The position numbers were made by a program, and so were the translations under genes. The notes beneath the pieces are model-generated. The model was given only the letters and a program-made list of their open reading frames with translations. It was not told where the DNA came from and did not search any database. A stretch of 64,000 nucleotides of DNA from Rhodococcoides corynebacterioides (GTDB taxonomy: Bacteria; Actinomycetota; Actinomycetes; Mycobacteriales; Mycobacteriaceae). Shown in pieces: positions 47,598-55,811 of the stretch (positions within the stretch are counted from its first letter, which is position 1; each line of letters opens with the position of its first letter). The stretch spans positions 892,018-956,017 of the forward strand of contig NZ_JABUBU010000001.1 of NCBI RefSeq assembly GCF_019834675.1. Reading direction: 5' to 3'.

Positions 47598-49115
47598 ATG
47601 AACCATTCCGCGGGAGCGCGTGTCCTCGTCACCGGTGCCACCGGCTACATCGGGGGTCGGCTGGCTCCGCGCCTGCAGGAGGCGGGGTACCGAGTCCGGG
47701 TGCTCGCGCGGTCGCCGCAGAAGTTGCGCGACGTCCCGTGGGCCGACGGTGTCGAGGTCGTGCAGGGCGACCTGTCGGATCGCGAGTCGCTCGACGACGC
47801 CTTCCGCGACGTCGACGTCGTCTATTACCTGGTGCACTCGATGGGCGGCTCCGATCACTTCGCGGAGGCCGAGCGGCAGAGCGCCGAGAACGTCGCCGAG
47901 GCGGCCAAGGGCGCCGGGGTGCGGCGCATCGTCTACCTCGGTGGTCTGCATCCCGAGACCGGCGACCTCTCGCCGCACCTGAAGTCGCGCGCCGAGGTCG
48001 GTCGCATCCTGATCGAGTCCGGAGTGTTCACCGTCGTGCTGCAGGCCGGCGTCGTGATCGGTTCCGGCTCCGCCTCCTTCGAGATGATCCGCCACCTGAC
48101 CAACCGGCTGCCGGTCATGACGACGCCCAAGTGGGTGCACAACCAGATCCAGCCGATCGCGGTGCGGGACGTGCTCCACTACCTGATCGAGTCGGCCGAG
48201 GCACCGTTCGAGACCTCGCGGACCTGGGACATCGGCGGCCCGGACGTCATGCAGTACGGCGAGATGATGAACACCTACGCCGCCGTCGCCGGCCTGCGCA
48301 AGCGGCGCATGCTGGTCCTGCCCGTTCTCACGCCGCGCCTGGCCGGCCACTGGATCGGACTCGTGACGCCGATCCCGCGGGGTCTCGCCATGCCGCTCAT
48401 CGAATCGCTGCAGTACGACGCCATCGCGCACGAGCGGGACATCGACCGGGTGGTGCCGCCGCCGGACGGTGGCCTGACCCGCTACGAGGAGTCGGTGCGG
48501 CTCGCGCTCCGGCGCATCGAGGACGGCGAGGTGGAGACCACCTGGTCCAACGCGACCGACAACGGCGCCCCGTCGGATCCGCTGCCGTCCGACCCCGATT
48601 GGGCGGGAGAAGTGGTCTATCTCGACGAGCGTGCGCGCGACTGCGAGGCGCCGCCGGAACTGCTGTGGGACGTCGTCGAGGGCATCGGCGGGGAGAACGG
48701 GTGGTACTCGTTCCCCGTCGCGTGGGTCATCCGCGGCTGGATGGACAAGATCGTCGGCGGGGTCGGCCTCAAGCGGGGCCGTCGCGACCCGCGGCGACTG
48801 CACACCGGCGAAGCCCTCGACTGGTGGCGGGTCGAGGAGATCGACCGCGGGTCGTTGCTCCGTCTGCGCGCCGAGATGAAGGCCCCGGGCGGCGCCTGGT
48901 TGGAGTTGCGGGTGATCCCGCGGGAGGGGGGCCGGAAGTCCCGCTACGAGCAGCGGGCGATCTTCTTCCCGCGCGGGCTGGGCGGCCGGCTGTACTGGTT
49001 CGCGATCATGCCGTTCCACGGCGTGATCTTCCGCGGCATGCTCGAGAACATCACCACCAAGGCCGAACGCGCCGCGAACGGTAACCGGGATGAAACGCCC
49101 GCGGCGACGCGTTAG
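47598..49115 (+). CDS. NAD(P)-binding SDR-type protein with C-terminal DUF2867-like domain
   Basis: 505 residues. Residues 8-290 are an atypical short-chain dehydrogenase fold (NmrA/complex-I NDUFA9 like) with the nucleotide motif VTGATGYIGG at 11-20 and DLSDRESL. A second part from about 340 resembles the DUF2867 polyketide-cyclase/START-like fold (DVVEGIGGENGWYSFP). The ATG at 47598 lies 3 nt after GGAG, which is close; a leaderless start is possible as TACGAA lies 8 nt before. Substrate is unknown. The ssrA promoter lies in its last codons. Confidence 0.82.
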   Translation: MNHSAGARVLVTGATGYIGGRLAPRLQEAGYRVRVLARSPQKLRDVPWADGVEVVQGDLSDRESLDDAFRDVDVVYYLVHSMGGSDHFAEAERQSAENVAEAAKGAGVRRIVYLGGLHPETGDLSPHLKSRAEVGRILIESGVFTVVLQAGVVIGSGSASFEMIRHLTNRLPVMTTPKWVHNQIQPIAVRDVLHYLIESAEAPFETSRTWDIGGPDVMQYGEMMNTYAAVAGLRKRRMLVLPVLTPRLAGHWIGLVTPIPRGLAMPLIESLQYDAIAHERDIDRVVPPPDGGLTRYEESVRLALRRIEDGEVETTWSNATDNGAPSDPLPSDPDWAGEVVYLDERARDCEAPPELLWDVVEGIGGENGWYSFPVAWVIRGWMDKIVGGVGLKRGRRDPRRLHTGEALDWWRVEEIDRGSLLRLRAEMKAPGGAWLELRVIPREGGRKSRYEQRAIFFPRGLGGRLYWFAIMPFHGVIFRGMLENITTKAERAANGNRDETPAATR

Positions 49116-49118
49116 ACT
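49091..49118 (+). promoter_or_regulatory. ssrA promoter
   Basis: TGAAAC (49091-49096), 16-bp spacer, TAGACT (49113-49118). The -10 overlaps the stop of the SDR-type gene. Transcription would start near 49125, leaving a 5' segment with a CCCACCG/CGGTGGG hairpin to be removed. Confidence 0.55.
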
Positions 49119-49167
49119 GAGCAGCCCACCGGCAATCGGTGGGTGAACGTCACCTTCGGGTGAGAAA

Positions 49168-49537
49168 GGGGCTGAACGGTTTCGACTGTGTACGTCGAGT
49201 CAGGGGAAGCGTGTCGGTGCAGGCGAGAGACCACCGCAAGCGTCATCGCAAAAATATAAGCGCCGATTCCAATCAGCGCGACTACGCACTCGCTGCCTAA
49301 GTAGCGACTGCGTGTCTGTCAGTCCGGTTTCGCCCTCGGGCCGGGTACTGGCATCAGCTAGAGGGCTCACCGCGTCATCCGGTCACGGGTTGACGTGGAA
49401 CATCCAACAGTGACTGGGATCGTCATCCGGACGTGTTCGCGAGATCCGGAGATCCAAGCAGAGGCGTAGCGAACTGCACACGGAGAAGCCCTGGTAACAC
49501 GACGCAGGACCCGGGTTCGATTCCCGGCAGCTCCACC
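49168..49537 (+). ncRNA. ssrA: transfer-messenger RNA
   Basis: About 370 nt. The 5' end GGGGCTGAACGGTTTCGACT and the 3' end GGGTTCGATTCCCGGCAGCTCC form the tRNA-like domain (acceptor GGGGCTG with CAGCTCC). The tag frame is 49262-49300 and encodes ADSNQRDYALAA with a TAA stop; the YALAA end is the proteolysis signal. The final CCA is only partly encoded (ACC then G). tmRNA rescues stalled ribosomes together with SmpB, encoded 2.5 kb upstream. Confidence 0.97.
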
Positions 49538-49542
49538 GATCA

Positions 49543-49578
49543 CGGCGGGCCGGACACCACGAGGTGTCCGGCCCGCCG
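49543..49578 (+). terminator. ssrA terminator
   Basis: CGGCGGGCCGGACACC (49543-49558) and its exact complement (49563-49578) form a 16-bp stem with an ACGA loop, 6 bp after the tmRNA, followed by TTCGTCGTC. Confidence 0.88.
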
Positions 49579-49642
49579 TTCGTCGTCCGTGGATCGCGCC
49601 ACACCCCGGAATCCGCCCGGCCCGGGGCGCCGAAGACAGAGC

Positions 49643-50323
49643 ATGGCCTCGGTTGCACCCACCCTGCACGGCACGACCGGCTCCGCCGGCTCGGCGCGGC
49701 CCGTCGTGGTGCTCCTGCACGGCGGCAAGGTCGCCAGTCACGACCCGGTCCGCCCGTGGCACCTGTCCTACCTCCGCATGGTTCCGATCGCCCGCATGCT
49801 CCGCCGGGCCGTCGGGCGCGACGCCGACGTCGTTCTGCTGCGGTATCGCTACCGCGGGTGGAACGGCGCCGAACGTAGTCCCGTCGCCGACGCGCAGTGG
49901 GCGATCGAGACGCTGCTGCGGGCACGCGAACCGGGCGCTCGCGTGGTCCTGGTCGGTCACTCGATGGGGGGCCGCACCGCGGCCGCCGTCGCCGGGCACC
50001 CCGCGGTGGCGGGAGTGGTGGCGCTGGCCCCGTGGTGGCCGAGCGGCACCGAGACCGACACGATGGCGCCGGGATCGCGCCTGCTCGTCGTGCACGGCAC
50101 GCGGGACCGGTGGACCGACGCGACACTGTCGGACGCCGCGACGTCCCGTGCGGCGCGTCGCGGGGTGGTGGCGCGGTTCGTGTCCATGGCCGGTGCCGGT
50201 CACTTCATGCTGCACCGGTCGTGGCGATGGTCACGTCTCACGCGCGACGCCGTCCGGGATGTCCTGTTCGCCCCGGATTCGGCTGCCCGCGACGGCATCC
50301 GGCCCGCGGACCGACCCATCTAG
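49643..50323 (+). CDS. alpha/beta hydrolase (dienelactone-hydrolase-like)
   Basis: 226 residues. The VVLLHGG oxyanion segment, the nucleophile S107 in GHSMGG, the Asp of GTRDRW and the His of GAGHFML make a full catalytic triad. The substrate is unknown. ATG 49643 follows an AGACAGAG stretch, a weak binding site. The gene lies 68 bp before the lipid-modification operon and may be cotranscribed with it, but the spacing and the AGGGAGAAG before the next gene suggest separate control. No signal peptide. Confidence 0.8.
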   Translation: MASVAPTLHGTTGSAGSARPVVVLLHGGKVASHDPVRPWHLSYLRMVPIARMLRRAVGRDADVVLLRYRYRGWNGAERSPVADAQWAIETLLRAREPGARVVLVGHSMGGRTAAAVAGHPAVAGVVALAPWWPSGTETDTMAPGSRLLVVHGTRDRWTDATLSDAATSRAARRGVVARFVSMAGAGHFMLHRSWRWSRLTRDAVRDVLFAPDSAARDGIRPADRPI

Positions 50324-50391
50324 GGGCCCGTCGCCAACGAAATCCTGATCGACAGTCCAACCACAGACTGCGCGATACAGGGAGAAGTCAC

Positions 50392-51696
50392 ATGCTTCAC
50401 GGCTCCGGGACCCCGCGGTCCATCGCCGTCGTCGGTAGCGGCGTCGCCGGCCTCACCGCCGCCTACGTGTTGTCCCGCACCGACCGTGTGACCGTGTTCG
50501 AGGCGGACGCGCGACTCGGCGGCCACGCCGACACCCACACCGTGCGGACCCGCACCCGGGGCGACCTGTCGGTGGACACCGGGTTCATCGTGCACAACGA
50601 CCGGACGTACCCGACGCTGCAGCGCCTGTTCCGCGAGCTGTCCGTTCCCACGCAGGTGTCGGACATGAGCATGTCCATCCGGTGCGACGGCTGCGGGCTG
50701 GAGTACTCGGGCGGACAGGGACTCTCGGGCATTCTCCCGTCGCTCGCCACCGCTCGGCGCGGACGGTACCTGCGCATGTTGGCGGAGATCGTGCGATTCC
50801 ACCGCGTGGCCGCCGCGCTCGTCGCGGCCGAACCGACCACCGAGGAGACGCCGGAGACGGTGGCGCAGTTCCTGGACCGGCACCGGTTCGGGCACTACTT
50901 CCGGTCGCACTTCATGACTCCGCTGGTCTCGGCAGTGTGGTCCTGCGAACCCGCACGGGCGCTGGACTATCCGGCGCGCTACCTGTTCACGTTCCTCGAT
51001 CATCACGGCATGCTCGGCGTCGGCGGATCGCCGACGTGGCGCACCGTCACCGGCGGGTCGGCCCGCTACGTCGAGCGGGTCGCGGCCCACATCGCCGACG
51101 TGCGGACGTCGACGCCCGTCGCCTCGGTGCGTCGGCACGCCGACGGTGTCACCGTCGGCACCGATGGGGGCGACACCGTCGACTTCGACGCGATCGTCGT
51201 CGCCACCCACCCGCAGCAGGCGCTGAAGATCCTCGACGACCCCACCGATGCCGAGCACCGGGTGCTCGGTGCCATCGACTACTCGCCCAACGTGGCTCGG
51301 CTGCACACGGATTCGTCGGTCCTCCCGCGAACCCCGCGCGCCCGCGCGTCCTGGAACTACCGCATGGATTCCTGTGCCGCCACGCCCGGTGCCGTCGTCG
51401 TCACCTACGACATGACTCGCCTGCAGCGCCTGCCGGACACCGGCGATCGGTACCTCGTCACCCTCGGCGAGCCCACCGATCGACGGGTCGGGGTGGACGC
51501 GGCGGCGGTGCTCGACACGATGCACTACGAGCATCCGCTCTACACGACGGAATCCGTTGCCGCGCAGCAGGTGTTGCCGACGCTGAACACCGACCGCACG
51601 GTCTACGCGGGCGCCTACCACGGCTGGGGGTTCCACGAGGACGGCGCCGCGTCGGGGCTGCGCGCCGCCGAACGGCTCGGCGGGGTGTGGGCATGA
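50392..51696 (+). CDS. NAD(P)/FAD-dependent oxidoreductase of the CFA-synthase cluster (COG2907 type)
   Basis: 434 residues. The N-terminus carries the FAD motif VVGSGVAGLTAAYVL and an amine-oxidase-like GGHADTHTV segment. The family (COG2907, predicted NAD/FAD-binding proteins) occurs with DUF1365, cyclopropane-fatty-acid synthase and DUF1295 in many bacteria, and it is the first gene of such a set here. It probably acts on a fatty acyl chain, as desaturase, isomerase or reductase for a CFA-synthase product; the reaction is unproven. AGGGAGAAG precedes the ATG. The stop overlaps the start of the DUF1365-CFA gene (ATGA). Confidence 0.82.
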   Translation: MLHGSGTPRSIAVVGSGVAGLTAAYVLSRTDRVTVFEADARLGGHADTHTVRTRTRGDLSVDTGFIVHNDRTYPTLQRLFRELSVPTQVSDMSMSIRCDGCGLEYSGGQGLSGILPSLATARRGRYLRMLAEIVRFHRVAAALVAAEPTTEETPETVAQFLDRHRFGHYFRSHFMTPLVSAVWSCEPARALDYPARYLFTFLDHHGMLGVGGSPTWRTVTGGSARYVERVAAHIADVRTSTPVASVRRHADGVTVGTDGGDTVDFDAIVVATHPQQALKILDDPTDAEHRVLGAIDYSPNVARLHTDSSVLPRTPRARASWNYRMDSCAATPGAVVVTYDMTRLQRLPDTGDRYLVTLGEPTDRRVGVDAAAVLDTMHYEHPLYTTESVAAQQVLPTLNTDRTVYAGAYHGWGFHEDGAASGLRAAERLGGVWA

Positions 51697-53696
51697 CGGC
51701 CACGGTGTTCGACACCACCATCCGCCACCTGCGGACGGCGCCGGTGCGCAGCGACTTCACCTACCGCAGCCACGCCTGGTTCGTCGACATCGACGACCTC
51801 CCGACGGTGCCGCGCCCGCTGCGCGCGCTCGGCCGCATCGACCCGGCGGACCACACGGCGGACGGCCGGACACTGCGAGCCGAGATCGATCACGTGCTCG
51901 CTGCCCACGGCGGCGAGCCGGCGACCGGGCGCATCACCATGCTCACCGGGGTGCGCTCGCTCGGCCACGCCTTCGACCCCCTGACGGTCTACTGGGTGCA
52001 CGACGACGCCGGCGCCCTCGACTGGGTGGTCGCCGAGGTCCGCAACACCTACGGCGGCCGGCACCACTACGCGGTGCGGCCCGACGCGCACGGTCGCGCG
52101 CAGGTCGACAAGGCGTTCTACGTCTCGCCGTTCAACGACGTCGACGGCCGGTACCGCATGCGCCTTCCGGAACCGGACGGCACGCTCGACCTGTCGGTCG
52201 TGCTCGTCCGCGACGGGCAGCCCCCGTTCGTCGCCACCGTCACCGGCACCGGCCGCCCGGCCACCACCCGCGCCCTGGTGCGAACCGCTCTGCGCTCTCC
52301 GCTGGCGCCGCACCTGGTGTCCGCCCGCATCCGTCGACGGGGCATCGCGCTCTGGCTCCGCGGCCTGCCGATCGTCCCGCGCCACCGAGCCGACGACCCC
52401 ACCTCGCCGTCCCTTCCCACCGAAAGTCAGCCGATGCCCACCACGTTCGCCGCCCCACCCGTCGTCGACGCGCGTCGCTGGCCGGGACTCGACCACGTCC
52501 CGACGTCGCCTAAGGCGCGCCTCGCCGCTCCCGTCGCCGATGCGCTCTTCCGCCGCGCCGCCGCGGGACTGCACATCCGGGTCGAGATGCCCGGCGGCGT
52601 CGTCGTCGGTGGGGGAGCGACCGATCCCACCGCACCGACGATGGTGGTGCACCGGCCGCGGGACTTCGCTGCGCGCGTGGGCGAGAGCGGCCTGATCGGC
52701 TTCGGCGAGGCCTACATGGCCGGGGACTGGGACGCGCCGGACCTGACGGCGGCGCTGTCGGTGTTCGCCGAGCACATGGCCACGCTGATTCCGGCTCCGC
52801 TGCAACGCCTTCGGTCGCTGTACGTACCCAAGCCGCCCGGGTCGGAGACCAACACGACGAGCAACACCCGGTCGAACATCTCCCGCCACTACGACCTGTC
52901 GAACGAGCTCTTCGAGCTCTTCCTCGACGAGACGATGACGTACTCCAGCGCGCTGTTCGCCGACGCGACCACCTCGCTCGCCGACGCGCAGCGGGCCAAG
53001 ATCGACCGGCTCCTCGACGCGGCCGGCGTGACGGCCGGCTCGCGTGTCCTCGAAATCGGCACGGGCTGGGGTGAACTCGCGATCCGCGCCGCCGAACGGG
53101 GCGCCACGGTGCGGTCCGTGACCCTGTCGACCGAGCAGCTCGAATTGGCGTGCAAGCGCATCGACGCCGCGGGCTGGTCGGACAGCGTGCAGGTGGACCT
53201 CCTGGACTACCGCCTGGTCGACGGCGAGTACGACGCCGTGGTGTCCGTCGAGATGATCGAGGCCGTCGGACATCGGTTCTGGGGCACGTACTTCCGCACC
53301 ATCGACTCGGTTCTCGCGCCGGGCGGTCGGGTCGCCATCCAGGCCATCACCATGCCGCACGACCGGATGGTCGCGACCCGGAACACGTACACCTGGGTGC
53401 ACAAGTACATCTTCCCCGGCGGGTTCCTGCCGTCCGTCCACGCGATCGACACCGTCACCGAACGGGAGACGTCTTTGCGGGTGCGCGAACGCTTCTCGAT
53501 GGGCGACCACTACGCCCGCACCCTTCGCGCCTGGGACGAGAAGTTCGCCGAGAACCTCGAGGACGTCCACCTGCTGGGCTTCGACCCGACCTTCGCCCGC
53601 ATGTGGCACTTCTACCTCTGCTACTCCGAGGCCGGCTTCGACACCGGCTACCTCGACGTCCACCAGATCGTGCTCGACCGAAGGAGCGACCGATGA
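51693..53696 (+). CDS. fusion of DUF1365 protein and cyclopropane-fatty-acyl-phospholipid synthase family methyltransferase
   Basis: 667 residues in one frame. Residues 1 to about 235 are DUF1365 (SHAWFVDIDDLP, LGHAFDPLTVYWV, KAFYVSPFND). From about 248 a CFA-type SAM methyltransferase follows, with the SNISRHYDLSNELFELFLD motif and EIGTGWGELAIRAA SAM site. In most genomes these are separate neighbouring genes. An internal ATG at 52434 with a weak GAAAG before it could still give a free methyltransferase. The CFA part would add a methylene or methyl group to a double bond of membrane acyl chains. Its stop overlaps the next gene (ATGA). Confidence 0.85.
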   Translation: MTATVFDTTIRHLRTAPVRSDFTYRSHAWFVDIDDLPTVPRPLRALGRIDPADHTADGRTLRAEIDHVLAAHGGEPATGRITMLTGVRSLGHAFDPLTVYWVHDDAGALDWVVAEVRNTYGGRHHYAVRPDAHGRAQVDKAFYVSPFNDVDGRYRMRLPEPDGTLDLSVVLVRDGQPPFVATVTGTGRPATTRALVRTALRSPLAPHLVSARIRRRGIALWLRGLPIVPRHRADDPTSPSLPTESQPMPTTFAAPPVVDARRWPGLDHVPTSPKARLAAPVADALFRRAAAGLHIRVEMPGGVVVGGGATDPTAPTMVVHRPRDFAARVGESGLIGFGEAYMAGDWDAPDLTAALSVFAEHMATLIPAPLQRLRSLYVPKPPGSETNTTSNTRSNISRHYDLSNELFELFLDETMTYSSALFADATTSLADAQRAKIDRLLDAAGVTAGSRVLEIGTGWGELAIRAAERGATVRSVTLSTEQLELACKRIDAAGWSDSVQVDLLDYRLVDGEYDAVVSVEMIEAVGHRFWGTYFRTIDSVLAPGGRVAIQAITMPHDRMVATRNTYTWVHKYIFPGGFLPSVHAIDTVTERETSLRVRERFSMGDHYARTLRAWDEKFAENLEDVHLLGFDPTFARMWHFYLCYSEAGFDTGYLDVHQIVLDRRSDR

Positions 53697-54982
53697 CCAC
53701 CACCGGAACCGTGGCGGCCCGCCTCGAGACCCTGCTGCGTCCGGTGGTGGGCGGGGAGCTGCCCGTTCGTCTGACGGCGTGGGACGGGTCGACGGCGGGC
53801 CCGGTCGACGCCCCGGCCGTGACCCTGCGCAGCCCCGACGTGCTGCGTCGACTGCTGTGGAACCCCGGCGAGCTGGGTGCGGCGCAGGCCTACGTGACCG
53901 GCGACCTCGACGTCGAGGGGGATCTGAACGCGGCCCTGACGCACGTCTGGGACGTGGTGCGTACCCGCCGGCTGTCGGCGGTGCGCCCGACCCCGCGGGC
54001 GCTCGTCGACCTGGCCCGGACAGCGGCGTCGCTCGGGGCGATCGGCCGCCCGCTGCCGCCGCCGGCGTCGCAGGCCGTCGTGACGGGTCGCCTGCACTCG
54101 CTGATGCGCGACCGTGCGGCGATCAGTCACCACTACGACCTGTCCAACGAGTTCTACGAACTCGTTCTGGATCCGCAGATGGCCTACTCGAGCGGCTACT
54201 GGACGTCGGATGCCCCCGACTACGGACTGGTCGACGCGCAGCGGGACAAGCTCGACCTGGTGTGCCGCAAGATCGGGCTCGACGCCCGACCCGGCATGCG
54301 CTTCCTCGACGTGGGATGCGGATGGGGCTCGCTCAGCCTGCACGCGGCCGAATACTTCGACGCGCAGGTGGTGGGGGTGACCATCTCGCGTGAGCAGAAG
54401 GCGTTCGTGGACAAGCGGATCGCGGACCGTGGGCTCGCGGACCGAGTCGAGATTCGCATCCAGGACTACCGCGAGGTGCAGGGCGGGCCGTTCGACGCCG
54501 TCGCCTCGATCGAGATGGGTGAGCACGTGGGGGAGAAGAACTACCCTGTGTACGCGCGGGCGTTGTTCGAGAACGTGGTCCCCGGCGGACGCGTGCTGGT
54601 GCAGCAGATGTCACGTCGAGCCGGCGACAACCCGGGCGGCGGCGCGTTCATCGAATCCTTCATCGCCCCCGACATGTTCATGCGTCCCGTGGGCGCCACC
54701 GTCGCGATGATCGAGGAGTCCGGGCTGGAGGTGCGCGACGTCCACGCGCTGCGCGAGCACTACGTGCGGACCGTCGACGCCTGGTACGAGACGTTCGAGT
54801 CCCGGTGGGACGAGGTGGTCGCGATGGTGGGCGAGGAGGTCGCCCGCGTGTGGCGTCTGTACCTTGTCGGAGGCGGTATGGCCTTCCGCGACGGGCGCAT
54901 GGGGGTCGATCAGATCCTGGCGACGCGGCCCGACGAGCAGGGGCACACCACCATGCCGCCGACGCGCGAGTCGTACGCGTGA
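53693..54982 (+). CDS. second cyclopropane-fatty-acyl-phospholipid synthase family methyltransferase
   Basis: 429 residues. N-terminal CFA-specific domain (residues 1-125), then AISHHYDLSNEFYELVLDPQMAYSS and the SAM-binding DVGCGWGSLSLHAA. The C-terminal GGGMAFRDGRMGVDQIL is typical of CFA synthases. It differs enough from the fused copy upstream to suggest a separate substrate or position. The ATG follows AAGGAG in the end of the upstream gene and overlaps its stop. The GTG of the DUF1295 gene overlaps the stop of this one. Exact product (cyclopropane or 10-methyl branch) unknown. Confidence 0.9.
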   Translation: MTTTGTVAARLETLLRPVVGGELPVRLTAWDGSTAGPVDAPAVTLRSPDVLRRLLWNPGELGAAQAYVTGDLDVEGDLNAALTHVWDVVRTRRLSAVRPTPRALVDLARTAASLGAIGRPLPPPASQAVVTGRLHSLMRDRAAISHHYDLSNEFYELVLDPQMAYSSGYWTSDAPDYGLVDAQRDKLDLVCRKIGLDARPGMRFLDVGCGWGSLSLHAAEYFDAQVVGVTISREQKAFVDKRIADRGLADRVEIRIQDYREVQGGPFDAVASIEMGEHVGEKNYPVYARALFENVVPGGRVLVQQMSRRAGDNPGGGAFIESFIAPDMFMRPVGATVAMIEESGLEVRDVHALREHYVRTVDAWYETFESRWDEVVAMVGEEVARVWRLYLVGGGMAFRDGRMGVDQILATRPDEQGHTTMPPTRESYA

Positions 54983-55791
54983 ACTCCGCGTCGTTCGATC
55001 TCTCGGCGTTCGCGGGACTCGCGGGCCTGTCGCTGCTCGTGGCCCTGGCGGTCCTCGGCCTGACCGCCGTCGTCGGGTTCCGCATCGGACGACACAACGT
55101 CGTCGACGTCAGCTGGGGCGCCGGCTTCGTGGTGATCGCGGTCGTGGCCGCGATTGCGGGCGAGGGCGAGCTGTGGCGCCGTGTCCTGCTCGCGATCCTG
55201 GTGGGGCTGTGGGGAACCCGGCTCGCCGTGTCGATGGCCCGACGCTCCCGCGGCAAGGGGGAGGACCCGCGGTACGAGGACATGCTGGCTCGGGCCGGCG
55301 GACACCCGGTGGTCACCGCGCTGCGCAAGATCTACCTGACCCAGGCGCTCGCCCTGTGGTTCGTCTCGCTGCCCGTGCAGGTCGCGGCGTCGGCCGACGG
55401 GACCGTCGGGGTGCTCACCGTGGTGGGTGTGGCGCTGTGGCTCGTGGGAGTCACCTTCGAGACCGTCGGCGATCGTCAGATGGACGCGTTCAAGGCCGAC
55501 CCCGCGAACACGGGCCGGATCATGGACCGCGGTCTGTGGCGCTACACGCGCCATCCCAACTACTTCGGCGACGCGTGTGTGTGGTGGGGCGTGTATCTGA
55601 TCGCGGCGGGCGGTGCGGGTTCGCTGGCCGGGCCCGCGGTGGTCACCGTGCTCTCCCCGGTGGCGATGACCTACTTCCTCGTCTTCGCCACCGGGGCCCG
55701 GCTGCTCGAGCGGCACATGGCCGAGCGGCCGGGCTACCGGGAGTATCAGCAGCGCACCAGCTACTTCGTGCCGCTCCCGCCGCGCGGGTAG
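54979..55791 (+). CDS. DUF1295 membrane protein (steroid 5-alpha-reductase-like)
   Basis: 270 residues with about six membrane spans. The C-terminal part GLWRYTRHPNYFGD and the later YREYQQRTSYFVPLPPR are the signature of DUF1295, related to steroid 5-alpha reductases and isoprenylcysteine methyltransferases. In this cluster it may reduce a double bond in a modified acyl chain with NAD(P)H. GTG 54979 overlaps the stop of the CFA gene. It is convergent with treY, with 20 bp between. Confidence 0.88.
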   Translation: MNSASFDLSAFAGLAGLSLLVALAVLGLTAVVGFRIGRHNVVDVSWGAGFVVIAVVAAIAGEGELWRRVLLAILVGLWGTRLAVSMARRSRGKGEDPRYEDMLARAGGHPVVTALRKIYLTQALALWFVSLPVQVAASADGTVGVLTVVGVALWLVGVTFETVGDRQMDAFKADPANTGRIMDRGLWRYTRHPNYFGDACVWWGVYLIAAGGAGSLAGPAVVTVLSPVAMTYFLVFATGARLLERHMAERPGYREYQQRTSYFVPLPPRG

Positions 55792-55811
55792 CAGCGGACG
55801 GTCGACCGGCG

